Shown: positions 1 to 11,712, counted from the stretch's first letter. The stretch is 64,000 nucleotides of DNA from Chaetoderma sp. LZ-2023a (GCA_034401795.1 CM067367.1:79625079-79689078), one strand, 5' to 3'. The notes: generated by a model from the letters alone, not told the origin. A program made the numbers and translations.

Positions 1-3000
1 GTGCTGGGAATAAATTTCCCCTGGTGAATCTGCCATCCGAAATCCTCTGGCTTTAAGATCTCTTGCTCCTTCGTCCATAACTTTACTTGGAAGTAAACGC
101 GAAAACTATGATACTTGGCTGCATCAGACGTTGGTGGCAGATTTTGAATCTGCAGAGATGAAATACTCAATGCGTCAAATGTATCAGTTTCACTACCACC
201 ATACATACATACCAATAGCTTTTCACCAGACACCTGAATTCCGACCTTAGTAGATGTGTGGCAAAATTCCTTTGCATGATTCATGAATGAAGAATTGGAC
301 TGCATCTTTCTAAGAGGAACACCTTTGCCTATGCCAAATAAACGTGATGTTGTGTCACATCCACCTATTGCATGAAGTAAAGGTAGGTATCGAGCAACAT
401 CATCGCCAATTTCAGCTCGCAGAAAATTGATGTCCCAAACGATGCATTTTCCAACCCTGTCTGGCTTCCCTGGCTTATCCGATCTGTAGATAAGTTTGTG
501 GAGACCAGGATCAGCGAAATGGCACAACAACACTAATATGTCTGTGTCTTCCCAAATAACGTGAGTTATGCCTGATTTGGCACACTCAACCCCCGTCAAT
601 GCAATCAGAACATCTGCATCATCGACAGCATTCAAAGTTTTAACATTATTTTCTTGGAGTTTTTTGGACAACATATCAATGAAGTTTTGTTTATTGGCTG
701 AATTTGCCAGGAAATGATCCTTCTTTGACTTGAGTGTCATGTTACTTGAGGAAAAAACTTTTGGCCCCACTGCACCTTTTGTCCGTCTTAGATGAGTCAT
801 ATCCTTAATCGATGGTCCTGAAATATATCCATCAAACACAACAGTTGGGTGGTTGAATGTTTTTACATACTCCACGTACATCGCGGCAATGTCATTGAAG
901 CTGCTACCTTTCTTCCAAAGAAATCGGTGGATTAATGATCCGCCATCAAAAACAGTGTATTCTGGTGTTATTTCTTGGCATTTGGTGCTGCTCGTAGTAG
1001 AGGTTGCAGAATTCAATGCCTCTGCTAGCTGCGGCTTATTCGCTTCTCGGAGATGTCCATGTTTGTCAAATAGAGATGGTGGATATGTAGACAGCTCGTG
1101 CATTAAAGCAGTGTCTAGATTGCATTCACTATTATTTGCTACAATTAAAAGGCGCTGAAAAAGGAGCTGTGGGTCAAGAGAAAGCTTATCACCATCACTC
1201 GATACGACATGTCCTCCCATACATACCACTTGATCTTTTTTCCTCAATGAAAACTCGAATGCATCGTGGCCTTCCATTTTCTGTATTATGGCATTTCCAA
1301 CTTCCAATGCCTTGTGTTGATTACAAGTGGGATCAGCTGTAATTCCAGTGGCAGTATTATATAATTCATCATTTGACATAAATGGACAGTAATCCTGAAA
1401 ATATTTTAAAATAGTCAAACAATCTGTGTGATCCCGAACTTCCCTGGCTTCAGACATGTCTTTATGTTGCTCCGAGACTTGGTATTCTGCTTCTGTTAGC
1501 TCCTGCATGGCCTCGTTGATTTCTGCACACACAGGGTGTGCTAAAAGCCAACGCGTCCTTTGTAATTCATCCATCCCCCGCCCACGAGTGAGGCCCCCCA
1601 GTGGTCTTGATGGTCCGCATCAATGACTGTTCTATGACAAGGTCACTAGCAAGACCAGCCCAGTACCTATCAGATCTTCGCACTACAAATAGTCCGGTCA
1701 TGAACTTCTGATAAATGTCTGGCCTTGTACTCTCTAGTTTTACCATGTCCTGCAGATGCAAATATACCGATTTTGTGTAATGGCAATGCCCGGCAGCAGC
1801 AAAGAAGGGCAGCATATCTGACAATGACTTCAAGTACAACTTAAAGTCACCCTTCCTCTGAGCTCTGAGAAAAATCTTTAGCAGGTCTACCATATGCATG
1901 TACTGCACCCATAAACGTCCTGTTGGACTACTTACAATCATTGACTTCTCTGATTCTAACTTCTCATTTATCCGCTCAAACACATCATCGAATATCACTG
2001 ATTCAAGTCTAGAGTCATATTTGATAACAACATCAAAATGGCGTAGAGCTGCTTCAATATCATCACACGTCACTACTGCATTATCTATATTTCCTTCACT
2101 CACCTCTAAGATAGGAATGCCATACGCCGTTGACAGAACCATTGCATTAAGTGCTGCATCAACCAGGAAATGTCCACGTACAGCTCTGGCATACGCTTTT
2201 CCAGTCAACATGTGCGTTACAGCATTTTCAGCATACATCAACTCCAGTACGTCTGTTAACCCCGATGACTGCATGAGGTGACCAATGCAACCAAGGTAGC
2301 TCATTGTTGTGTGGAAGCCACCTAGAATCAAGATTATTTGCACTAAATCACTTCTCTCGCCTTCATGAGCCATGATTGTCTTGGCCTTCCACCAAAGTGG
2401 CTGATCGAAGGTGACAATGGGTGTTGAACCATGACGTTGGTTTTCCGAAGCAATGAAGTGCAAGGTTGAATAAATACAACTCATGTCAGTTGGATCCATA
2501 TCTAGCATTTGGAGAAAGTGGATTGATGCTTTTCCCGGATGAACTCCTTTGCAAATGGCTTGCATGGTTCCAGACCAACCGGGGCGATTAGGACGCAACG
2601 GCCATGACACTTACGTCCAGGTGTTTCCAAATGTCAGCCACACTAACAACAGGTAGTTTATCATAAACCAAAGGTACCCTATTGCCCTTTACTGCTTTGT
2701 AGTAGTGAATAGCAATTTTTGCATTATGGACATTATTACTGGCTAACTCTAGCCGTGGAATGACATGTTGCTGTGCTAACTCAGGGGTAACGGCTACGAC
2801 CATGCCCATGCCATGGAAGGTACCATGTCCATCCAACGTACGCAAGTTGTGGTCAACATTATCTGCAATATATTGTCCAAAATGTCCAGACATTGGGATA
2901 TCAGTCCCTGGAAAGCACGCTGCACTTTTTGAGAAATTGACCACCTCTGAATATGAAACACAAAAGCCATGACTTGCCAAGCATTCAATCAAAAACCTTG

Positions 3001-4176
3001 ACCCAAACTGGTGATGCATTTGTACTCCCAAGTCCTAATGGTATTGGTGCAATGACAACCCTCGGTCTGGTCATCTGAATCATGCACTGACCAATAGAAG
3101 CAACTTTCACATCCTTTGACTCCCCACTTAAAAGGGTTTCTAGGAGGACGCGAAGTGTCGTTGGCAGATATGCCAAATTATGTTCCAAGGATCTGATATC
3201 AGTTGCCCCTGGGTAGACATCTTTTGATGTCTGCATACATTTGATGTCATTTTTTTATGAGCGCAGCTGCCGTTCTAATGATCTGATGCTTTCTTATCTC
3301 CTCGTCGCCCACCTTTGGTGCATCATGAAATGTCTGCAATATCTTTGCAGCAGTTGTTCGAAAGGTTACAACATCTGGACGACCGTTAATATTAGTTATT
3401 ACTATGCTTTCCCCTACATGATTCTCAAGCTTTTGTCGCATAAATTTTACACTGTAAGGTTCAGTGCAGAATTCTGACATTTTGTTAACCAGGTCAACTA
3501 CAGTTGTCTGTTCATCATCGATTTCCCTCAGATAATTGACTACCTTCAGGAAAGCGTCCTCCCTCGATGTATCTACTGGTCTGCCCAAACGTGGAATTTT
3601 GGGTTCATCTACTGGGGTTCTTCTATATCGCATGGGAATCTGTTTGCCAGTTCTAAAATTAACGCTGCACACTTGGTGGTATACAGCTTCCACCGCAAGA
3701 AGATCCCTAGCATATATGACCCGTCCTCGAATCTCTTCGGTCCAACTATCGTCTTCAGGCCTTTCATCAGATGCAGCAATAATTGATTTCTGGCAATCCC
3801 ATGTGCGTACCTTGAAAACATCATCATTCTCATCACACCTACTATTTGTCTCAACTGCCGTCCCACATAGAAAGCAGTGGTCCTTGAATCGGAATTCAGG
3901 TACCTGTGAGCGGAGAATGGGTGATGGGGTATTTCGCCGGTTGCTTTCTAATTTTCTTTTTCTGGCTGCTTCGATCTTAGTTCTATCAATGTGATCTCTC
4001 CTACAGGAAACATGTAATCTTTGCCCTTTTACAATAGTCATAGGTGCAATCTCACGGGTCAAACTGGCTTCATTTATTCCAGCAATACCTTTTGCTGATA
4101 TCACAAATGTGGGTTTGCCATTGTCAAGACTCTCCCCACAAATTGCACAGCATGCTACATTTGCTGTTTCGTCCAT
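1..4176 (-). CDS. Giant Cys/His-rich protein with FEN1/PIN-like C-terminal nuclease region, frame-broken, 3' end off window
   Basis: Read 4176 to 1 on the minus strand, about 1,400 residues are encoded and the C-terminus lies outside the window. The N-terminus (from ATG 4174-4176) has two Cys/His clusters, CCAIC...HVSCRR and CFLCG...VYHQVC, that look zinc-binding. A long middle segment carries GGFHTTMSYLGCIGHL (near 2.30 kb) and RSDRYWAGLASDLVIEQSLM. The C-terminal ~530 codons (1-1600) are open without a stop. They contain a FDGY aspartate (831-833), a DDAD cluster (612-623), EDTDILVLL (~525-551) and GGCDTTSRLFGIGKG (321-365). The last two resemble the acidic strand and the helix-hairpin-helix glycine loop of FEN1/XPG nucleases; that assignment is inference. 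From memory, related proteins are multi-copy and uncharacterised in many invertebrates. Frame breaks lie at a T7 run (3250-3256), a CCC (3027-3029), near 2600-2625 and at a C6 run (1594-1599). No premature stop is seen apart from those caused by the shifts. Confidence 0.72.
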
Positions 4177-5040
4177 GACGTTGAAATGGTGAAGTAAAAC
4201 AATGTAATTAATGATTAATTATCATGGGACACAATGACATACATATTTCAACAGTAATTCATATATGGTAATGGGTAAAGTGTTGTGAATTAATGTATGT
4301 GTAGGGTTTTCATATATACATGCGCTCTGGACACCAGGTCCTTGAAAGCGCTCTATAGCGGTTCTGTGTGCATAAAGTAAACAAACACTGTTTGTTTCAG
4401 CCGATTTGATGAATAATAACTTGATAAAGCCAAAGCTTGACAAAGAAAAGCTTGACGAAGAGAAAACTTTACAAAATGTGTGGAGAAAATAGAAATGAAT
4501 ACGGAAAACAAGTTTATAAAAAGTTCCGCCCGGAACGTACATTCACGGAAAATAATAGTCAGAAAGTGTTAAATGTCCCTCTGCTCGTTATAAAGGACCT
4601 GCTGACAATAAAGAGCACATATGAGACATTCTGCGCATAAATTCCGCCGTTAGCTACAATTTAGCCATAGACTTCCTACAAATGGATGCTTCTAGCGTAA
4701 TGTATAAATACTTCAATGCCTCCTGTCTACATGTGACGTCACCATTAATGGCTGGTGACGTAAATACACTAGCAATGAGACAGCACAACACTTTTATTAG
4801 TAGATTCAATCACTTAGCATCACATTCTACCATTTCTTACTTTTTAGAAATACATTATATGCGTCTAAAATTAATAGGAAATGTAATCCTTAGCTTGCAA
4901 CAAAAATGTGGCAGCCATTTTTAATCACATTAATTAGGACCTTTCCCGGTGTGGGATTTTTAAGAATTTTTTATTTTGTGGTACTTGAAGACCAGTAGTA
5001 TCAAATAAAACCAAAAAAGCTTCTGTTGCAATTTGTTCTA
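4177..5040. other. Unassigned AT-rich sequence upstream of the nuclease-like gene
   Basis: This would hold the promoter and 5' UTR of the minus-strand gene ending at 4176. I see no clear TATA box or supported coding frame. A CRE-like pair, TGACGTCA near 4734 and GTGACGTA near 4756, is the only notable motif. Short frames here have no features of real genes. Confidence 0.4.
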
Positions 5041-5256
5041 GGTTAACCTTATTTAAGCGTAGATTGACTGGACTATTTGCAGGCCAAGAGAAGACTATTT
5101 ATGAAAATTTACCACCGTAATGACTGGCTCGGTTACCGAGCCAGTCATTTCAGTGGTAAAATTTCAAAAATAGTCTTCTCGTGGCCTTTTAAATGGACAT
5201 TACTCAAAACCACAGAGGCCGGCTTTGGCCGGTTTCGTCACGAAAGGGTTAAAACG
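5041..5256. repeat. Foldback MITE family M1, copy 1
   Basis: The core at about 5083-5196 is a long imperfect palindrome. The arm GGCCAAGAGAAGACTATTT is mirrored by AAATAGTCTTCTCGTGGCC. The centre, ACTGGCTCGG-TTA-CCGAGCCAGT, is perfect. Conserved outer sequence (GGTTAA on the left, AGGGTTAAAACGG on the right) is shared with the copies near 7.8, 8.6, 10.6, 14.3 and 44.1 kb. It encodes nothing evident and is best read as a non-autonomous DNA element or foldback repeat able to form a ~55 bp RNA hairpin. Confidence 0.8.
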
Positions 5257-5753
5257 GCTACGGTACTCATTAACTCTTTGGCCAGTTTCGTCACAAATTT
5301 TTGCCGGAAAATCCTAGTGATTTGATTGATTTGTGTTTGATTTGTGTTTGCTGGCCATCTCTGATTTCTAAATATCTCTAGGAAATCGTTTAAAAGACTC
5401 CTAACCCACCAGGCCAGAGAACGTGCTTTTAATATTTTAATTTCTGTATTCCTTCTCAGAATTATTGACTTTCTGGCAAGAATTTTATAAGATTCTATAC
5501 GGAGGACAGCCTTTCTACATGTAGACCTAATGGCAATGTTCAACATGAGAGTTACACGCCCTTTTGTGTCTCTTGTTGAAAAGGTCTAAACCATGTTGTT
5601 TAAATTAATGTCCTCCGAAGAAAGGGTGAGTAATTTGTATGAGATATGTACTATTAATTGTGAATATTAACCATTTTATCCGATCCTATGCTCCATACTA
5701 GGTGACAGTAGGCCTATTAGGAGACAGTCCTTGGATCTATTTAATGGAGCTTT

Positions 5754-6183
5754 CCAGTTTATACATCCATCATATGACGTCATAATTAACTATGGGACGT
5801 GTAGGATGACGTCATAATCAATGACATCATGAATGACGTAGATAAGTTCAAGAACACATAATGGAACTAAACGTTGTGTGAATTGTATGTCTACTATTTA
5901 ATAAACATACTGTTGAATATTTTGAAACTAATTAGACTGGCTGCTGTTGCTGCTATTGGCAGCAACAGCACCATGTCAAATTAATTTCAAAATATTGAAA
6001 CTGATTTGACTGGGCGATGTTGCTGCCTAGCACCCAATCAACTTAGTTTTAAAATATTCAACAGCTTACTTGTATATTTTTCTGGAAATTGATAGTCCGG
6101 AAGTTCAGGGATCGATCGATCCCATCACGAGTGAGGAGTGGGTGGAGCTTAGCTAGATGTGGGCGGGGCATAGCTAAAACTGG
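5754..6183 (+). repeat. MITE family M2, full copy with CCAGTTT terminal repeats and CRE motifs
   Basis: The copy is bounded by TTCCAGTTT on the left and AAACTGGAA on the right. It contains two TGACGTCA octamers plus further TGACG motifs in its first 100 bp. An internal palindrome is built from TGTTGAATATTTTGAAACT and its reverse complement. A GATCGATCGATC run and GGGCGGGGCATAGCTA lie near the right end. A matching copy in opposite orientation lies at 9612-9986. No coding capacity is seen. Confidence 0.75.
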
Positions 6184-6440
6184 AAGGGTCCATTACATTA
6201 GCAAGCTTATACTCCATTGCATAGCATTAATTAAAACATTGCATATCAGTTTATGTGGTATAGTCATGTGTTAGTGACGCGTGCCATAACAGATGTATTG
6301 GATTACTGCACACTGTTGCCCAATAGCGATGACGAAATATTATTGTATTACTGTTAAAATCTTAAATCTTGTGGAATGAGATACTTTGATTCATTTTAAA
6401 TGAAAGCTTGGAAATTTTAAAGCAGCGAGTAAATACATAA

Positions 6441-6506
6441 CCCAAATAACGCAGTTTAATGTGCGGTACTGGGGCGGTATTGGCCCAGTAATCTGCGTTA
6501 TCTGGG
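6441..6506. repeat. Small palindromic MITE, 66 bp
   Basis: CCCAAATAACGCAG at the left is matched by CTGCGTTATCTGGG at the right (13 of 14). An inner pair, TACTGGGGC/GGCCCAGTA, extends the stem. A related, more diverged palindrome sits near 44340-44440, so this is a family and not a chance hairpin. Confidence 0.6.
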
Positions 6507-7072
6507 AACAATGATTTGCCTTTATCACCAATCCGGGCCTATATTTTTTTTGCGCATTAATCAGAACTTGAAGTAGTGAAGTGCTACAGTGATAACGGAA
6601 TATGATGTAAAATGGCCAGAATATGTCTGAATATTATAAATAATAGATTATATGATAAATCGAATCTCGAACTCGTTACAACTTCCTATCAAATGTATCC
6701 CACTCATTCACTCATATTGTTCTGAGATTTACTCGCGTGATAAATTTAATACAAAATGCCTTCCTCTATATCTTAACAGACTGGACATTTTCATATAAAA
6801 TAGCATACCTTTTAACTGATGTACAAACCGTGTAACTACGATATACCTGTATGTGATCACGTAGTGACCTAAGGTTAATAAAACTGTGACTGATATCACA
6901 GATATAATGATGCATGTTATTAGCGGACGCATCTCCTGCATGAGAGATGCAATTTTAATGTTTGATATTTTGAATTATATATTTTTTCGTACAGAAAGAA
7001 ATGTTTATGAATGTCATTTTTATATTTTTATAAGAAAAATGAAACTATTTTAAGAATTGTTTAACGCATGTA

Positions 7073-7152
7073 CACTCACGCATACGAAGTGGTGTTGGGG
7101 ACTAGTCTAGGGCACTCACGCATACAAAGTGGTGTTGGTGACTAGTCTAGGG
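7073..7152. repeat. Direct tandem duplication, 2 x 40 bp
   Basis: The unit begins CACTCACGCATAC and ends GACTAGTCTAGGG. It occurs twice with only two base differences, so the duplication is recent compared with nearby sequence. Confidence 0.85.
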
Positions 7153-7165
7153 TTGTGAGAGTATG

Positions 7166-7210
7166 TATGTATAATTACTGTATTCTGCGGCTGCAGTAGG
7201 TACAGAATCT
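7166..7210 (-). mobile_element. Short 3'-end scrap of the LINE family at 11.7 and 40.7 kb
   Basis: TACTGTATTCTGCGGCTG and its surroundings match the 3' terminus of the LINE copies starting near 11721 and 40651. Only about 40 bp is present. An AATA-type simple repeat follows (7215-7250). Confidence 0.4.
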
Positions 7211-7778
7211 TACAAAATAAATAAATAATTAATAAATAAATAATAAACAAAATTTTTAACAAATACTGGACATTGTGCTCCTTAAAATTTCAGTATATCA
7301 ATTAATGACAACTGTACAGAGAAGCTGTTGAATATTACAAAAAAATAATTTGTCTGGTACCAACAGTTCCTAGGCAAATTAGTTTTTAAAAATTGGACAT
7401 TAACTTCATTTGCCTTATCTGATCATGAAGGGTGAAAAGGTTAACAGGTGGGGCATTTTGCTACCCAGAGGCGATCCCAGCTCTAATCAGTTTCCCACAG
7501 CAATGAATAGATCAGTTCTGTTACTCAAGTAGGCCTATATGGCGTCATGATTAATCCCGCTTGTGCCAACAGTGCAGTAAAGTATTCAAAATAATATTTA
7601 TTTCAACTAAACTTTTAATTGCGAATACCTTTCAAGGAAATTTGGATTTTTGCAGCCAAAAAGAGTGTTTCTGTAAATTTATAACGAAAATTTACAAAAA
7701 AAAAAGATTTCTGTTATCCTTCAAATCGTCATTCATTATTAGTGTAATGGTGAAGAAAATTCTGCTTAGCCAGTGTCC
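7211..7778. other. AT-rich stretch, no gene seen
   Basis: It starts with an AATAA-rich simple repeat and continues as AT-rich sequence with only short frames lacking domain or codon signal. Nothing here can be supported as a gene. Confidence 0.5.
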
Positions 7779-7960
7779 AAATGCAGACCAAGAAGAGTAT
7801 TTTTGAAAATTTACCACTGGAATGATTCCAGTGTTAAAATTTAAAAAATATTATTCTCTTAGCCTGTAAATGGACATTTCTCAAGATTACTGCAGAGGTC
7901 GCTTTTTTAACCAACTTGGACATTAAAAGACTAAGTTTACGCAAGAGGAGTTTATTACGT
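7779..7960. repeat. Foldback MITE family M1, shortened copy
   Basis: The arms CAAATGCAGACCAAGAAGAG and TATTCTCTTAGCCTGTAAATG flank a shortened centre, TTTACCACTGGAATGATTCC. The copy lacks the GGCTCGG loop segment found in the other copies. The outer CATTTCTCAAGATTACTGCAG is the usual M1 flank. Confidence 0.65.
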
Positions 7961-8024
7961 CACATGTAGGCTGAATTTTCAATCAAAAGGCGTGATGAAT
8001 GACTATCAGTAATCTGGCTCGGTC

Positions 8025-8285
8025 ATGAACATTGAAAAGTTCGCCAACTTGGTCAAGTGTACGAATTGTATGCCGTTACTATTTAATAAACAGTCTGTTG
8101 AATATTTTGAAACTAATTTCACTGGGCGCTGTTGCTGCCTATGTCAAATTAGTTTCAAAATATTCAACAGTTTACCTGTATTACCTCGATATTGGGATTC
8201 TGGGAATACAGGGTTCGATCGATCGAAGCACGAGCAAGTCGTAGGGGCACCTTAGCTAGAAATAGGCGGGGCATGCTAGAAGAGG
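8025..8285 (+). repeat. MITE family M2, 5'-shortened copy
   Basis: The palindrome TGTTGAATATTTTGAAACT ... AGTTTCAAAATATTCAACA is present with the central CTGTTGCTGCC shared with 5.9 kb. A GATCGATCGA run and GGCGGGGCATGCTAG near the right end match family M2. The CRE-rich left part is missing or strongly diverged. Confidence 0.65.
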
Positions 8286-8516
8286 ATACCTTTATAATTA
8301 GCGTAGCACTATGTATACCATACTCAGATATTAGCGGGCGAGCTGGTGTGTCGTATATTTCTGGAATGGAATTTACACTGTTTCTAGAGAGCTAACTGTG
8401 ATAAAATATTATCTATCAAGAATAGCTTATATGATTTCTAATGATACACATTTTTAATCCTATCATCCAGATTCACCGTAGAGATGTCCACTTGCTTTTT
8501 TATTCTAGGTGGTTAG

Positions 8517-8752
8517 CCTTTTAACGCTCATATCAGTCACAAACGGCTTCTGCAGTTGTCTTGAGCAATGCCCATTTGCAGACCAAGAGAAGACTATTTT
8601 TGAAGATTTACCACTGGAATGACTTGCTCGATAACCAAGCCAGTCATTCCAGTGGGAAATTTTGAAAAATAGTCTTCTCTTGGTCTGCAAATGGACATTT
8701 TATATGAGAAAATTAAAATTTTCTTGAACAGATTCGAGGGTTAAACGGTTAA
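8517..8752. repeat. Foldback MITE family M1, best-preserved copy
   Basis: The core 8572-8694 is a palindrome with ~57 nt arms and about five mismatches, starting CCATTTGCAGACCAAGAG and ending CTCTTGGTCTGCAAATGG. The outer ends read TTTTAACGCTC and GAGGGTTAAACGGTTAAAG, suggesting short terminal inverted repeats around a foldback core. Confidence 0.8.
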
Positions 8753-9611
8753 AGTCTGGACTAAATCATCATCTGAGGTTCTAAGCCTTATTTCCTATGA
8801 TATTTAACTTGTGATAAGAGACCACCTCTCATCAGTGACCACTTGTTGATTCTCCTAAGGAAGCATGTTTATTCTTTTTTATCGACAATGTAATGGAATG
8901 ATTATTAAATACTCGTTCTATATTTTGACATTAATTTCTGTTATAATTACTAATTCCCCTGGACCAGATCGTGGTGTTCTATCACCCAACCACCTGCCTC
9001 TCCATCTGTACATCCATCCACCCATCTGTCTGTCTAGTTCCCGTCCGCCTGCCTGCATGTCTGTCTGTTAGTTGCTTCTTTAATTGACTCTTCATGAACC
9101 AACCAATGTCTGATTTTGGAACAGATTTTGCCCAAATAACTCGTAGGCTATAGTAGCGGTATGTTAGATCTGGTCATCCGTTTCCTGAACGTCTTGAAGT
9201 TTTTGTACAGATAAATCTGATTCAAATGAGTTGATTTAAACGAATCGTGGCTGGAACTAGAATAATGTTCTGATCGCATACACAGAAACGTACATAAATT
9301 TGATGCGACCGTTTGGGCTGCATTAACACATGAAACAGCATAGCTGATGGGGCATTTGCCTAACTTTGCAGAACACTGTGTGGAGTTCTATTAATACCTT
9401 TCCTCAGCATCGCATAGTTATGTACTTTAACTATCTATTTTAAATCGCGTGCTCAGAATAAGAACACTAAGGCGCGTAGGGTGAGGGATGCATTTTCCTA
9501 ACAGGAGATCATTGCTCTAGATTCCATCTGTACCGCCACCCTGGTAGTGGTATGGGCCTACTATATAATTATAAGACCAGGTCTATCAAACCATCGGTGG
9601 AATGGATTAAT
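8753..9611. other. No gene or clear repeat seen
   Basis: AT-rich sequence with a short CCATCCATC/CTGTCTGTC-type simple region at about 8995-9070. The short frames are not supported. Confidence 0.5.
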
Positions 9612-9986
9612 CCAGTTTTAGCTATACCCCGCCCATCTTTAGCTAAGTTCCCCCATACGTCGCCCGTGTTGGGATCGATCGATCCCTGAACTCTGACTAT
9701 CAATTTTCAGAAAACTATACTGGTAAGCCGTTGAATATTTTGAAACTAATTTGACTGGTCGCTGTTTGTGGCAGCAGTAGTGCCCAGTTAAATGAGTTTC
9801 AAAATATTCAACAGGGTGATTAGTAAATAGTAAAGGCATTGCAATTCGTACAACAACGCTTTAGTCCATCATCAGTTATGCGTTCGTGAAGAACTTAATT
9901 ACGTCATTCATGAAGTCATTGATTATTGCGTCATCCTACATGTCACATAGTTGATTATGACGTCATATGATTGGTGGGTAAACTGG
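9612..9986 (-). repeat. MITE family M2, full copy in opposite orientation
   Basis: The ends are AATCCAGTTT and AAACTGGATT, a 10 bp inverted repeat. Read on the minus strand it follows 5754-6183 throughout: TGACGTCA cluster, TGTTGAATATTTTGAAACT palindrome, GATCGATCGATC run, then GGGCGGGGTATAGCTA. It differs by small indels, mainly in the palindrome loop. Confidence 0.75.
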
Positions 9987-10119
9987 ATTGTCCATTCAGA
10001 TGACAGATGATGAGGATGACATCTTGAAACTTTGGACAGTCCCTCGACCAGACTGAGCAAGAGGCGCATCATGGCTTCCTCAATAGCAGGATCAGTTCGA
10101 GATATGCGCCCCCCCCCCT

Positions 10120-10265
10120 ATTTCTAGCTAAGTTCCGCCCACACTTTACGCCTGTTGAAGTAAATTTATATATTGTGAACCTTGAATTCTCAAAATCCCA
10201 TTTTCAAGGTAATTATACAGTTAAACATTTGAATATATTGAAATTACTTTGACTGTGTGCTATCG
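10120..10265 (-). repeat. MITE family M2, degraded fragment
   Basis: TTTCTAGCTAAGTTCCGCCC and a weakened palindrome arm, TTGAATATATTGAAATTA, match the right half of M2. The rest is lost. Confidence 0.45.
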
Positions 10266-10494
10266 CCATGAGAGACACGATGCTGACCAGAGACTGCATT
10301 ACACCATTAAAAAACAGTGGGCAAACAAGGATTGATTGCAGCTGCGTGATGTTTTAAAACTACTGCAGCCGCAGGACCCAGTATATCATCATCATTACAA
10401 AAGATGTACGTCACAATGAACGAGCCAATCGGACATGCCCACTACACTGGTATGCATTGGATGCCGGGATAACTTACTAAATATAATGCTGGTA

Positions 10495-10735
10495 ACTCTT
10501 TAACACCATATCAGCAAAAAACAGCTTCTGGGGTGGTCTTGAGAAATGTCTATTTCCAGACCAAGAGAAGACGGTTTTTGAAAATGTATCACTGGAACGA
10601 CTGGCTCGGTAGCCGAGCCAGTCATTACAGTGGTAAATTTTCAAAAATAGTCTTCTCTTGGTCTGCAAATGGATATTTTCTATGAGATAATTGAAATCTT
10701 GTTGATTAAATTCGAGGGTTAAAGGGTTTAAAAGT
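10495..10735. repeat. Foldback MITE family M1, copy
   Basis: The core at ~10549-10672 pairs CCAGACCAAGAGAAGACG with TAGTCTTCTCTTGGTCTG. The centre GACTGGCTCGG-TAG-CCGAGCCAGTC is perfect. Outer CTTTAACACC and GAGGGTTAAAGGG match the 8.5 kb copy. Confidence 0.78.
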
Positions 10736-10852
10736 CACAGTCATTGATCGAAGCCATATACCAGCTTCTCCAGCCCTTGATAATTTAATTTGCATATGAA
10801 TTAATCAAATAAAATATGTGCGTATAGTACTGTTGTGTATATATACTACACA

Positions 10853-11024
10853 CTAAGGTGATGTTCACATTAGAAGGCTAATCCGAACTAAGTTCGTCTA
10901 TCGATCGCAAAAATTCGTTTACTTGTCACAACTTGCGTATACGTGTGAACGTTTATATGGGTAAGACTAAATTTTGTGATTGATTGGACTTATTTCGGAT
11001 TATCTGTAGTGTGAACAGCCTTAG
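10853..11024. repeat. MITE, 172 bp, CTAAGG...CCTTAG termini
   Basis: The left end CTAAGGTGATGTTCACATTA pairs with the right end TAGTGTGAACAGCCTTAG. An inner pair, AATCCGAACTAAGT/ACTTATTTCGGATT, extends the inverted repeat beyond 30 bp per side with small indels. No coding sequence. The superfamily cannot be fixed because I see no clean target duplication. Confidence 0.65.
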
Positions 11025-11712
11025 GCCTTGTTCTCGCTAGAGAGTTAATCGGGAATAACGCCATATAACGCTGCCTTAGTCTCGTCAAGTGTCGCGAGAC
11101 TTGAGTTATAGTTTGGTCAATATATGAACAAGTACACATATTATAATTCAAGTTGAGCTTCAAATTAATTTTTATATATAATATACAATCTGTAGTAGCA
11201 CAACAGGTTCTCCACCAGTGACTATATCTAGACCTTGGACCCCTACATAGAACAACAAATAAATTATACATGTAGAACGGGTACAGGCACTATATACTAA
11301 AGGAAGACATATGCTTCGAGTTAAAGTCAATGTACTATAAAGACATAGCCATTAGACTATGTGACGAATTGACAACATATTTGCAGGATAAGTGTGTTTA
11401 TCTTGTTATATTAAAATTCAATGTTATATTGGTTCTTACCATCATTTACAGTTTTTTACCTGTGCCATGTAGTGTTGATGGTGGTTGCGATTGTAATAAT
11501 GATAGTTTCTTGGTAGTGCCATATGTTTAAGATGGATGTAATGGAATCAGCATTGGATAGGATTAACTATGGGCTATAGGAAGAAGCAGATTATATGTTG
11601 GCGCCGCCCGTCCATCTTTCTGTCCATCTTGTTGACCATATCCAAAAATTCTTGAGGTTCTGTTTGATAATTCAGATTGTATCTGCAACTAAATCATAGG
11701 ATTTCACACATA
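11025..11712. other. No gene seen
   Basis: AT-rich sequence with short frames only. A TTTCACACATAATCTATT motif at the right edge recurs near 12385 (with one change), on the far side of the LINE insertion. Confidence 0.45.

Noticed and set aside
853..1342. Plus-strand frames over the first gene (also 1898-2281 and 3536-3994)
   Set aside because: They are antisense shadows of the large minus-strand nuclease-like gene, whose conserved motifs decide the strand.
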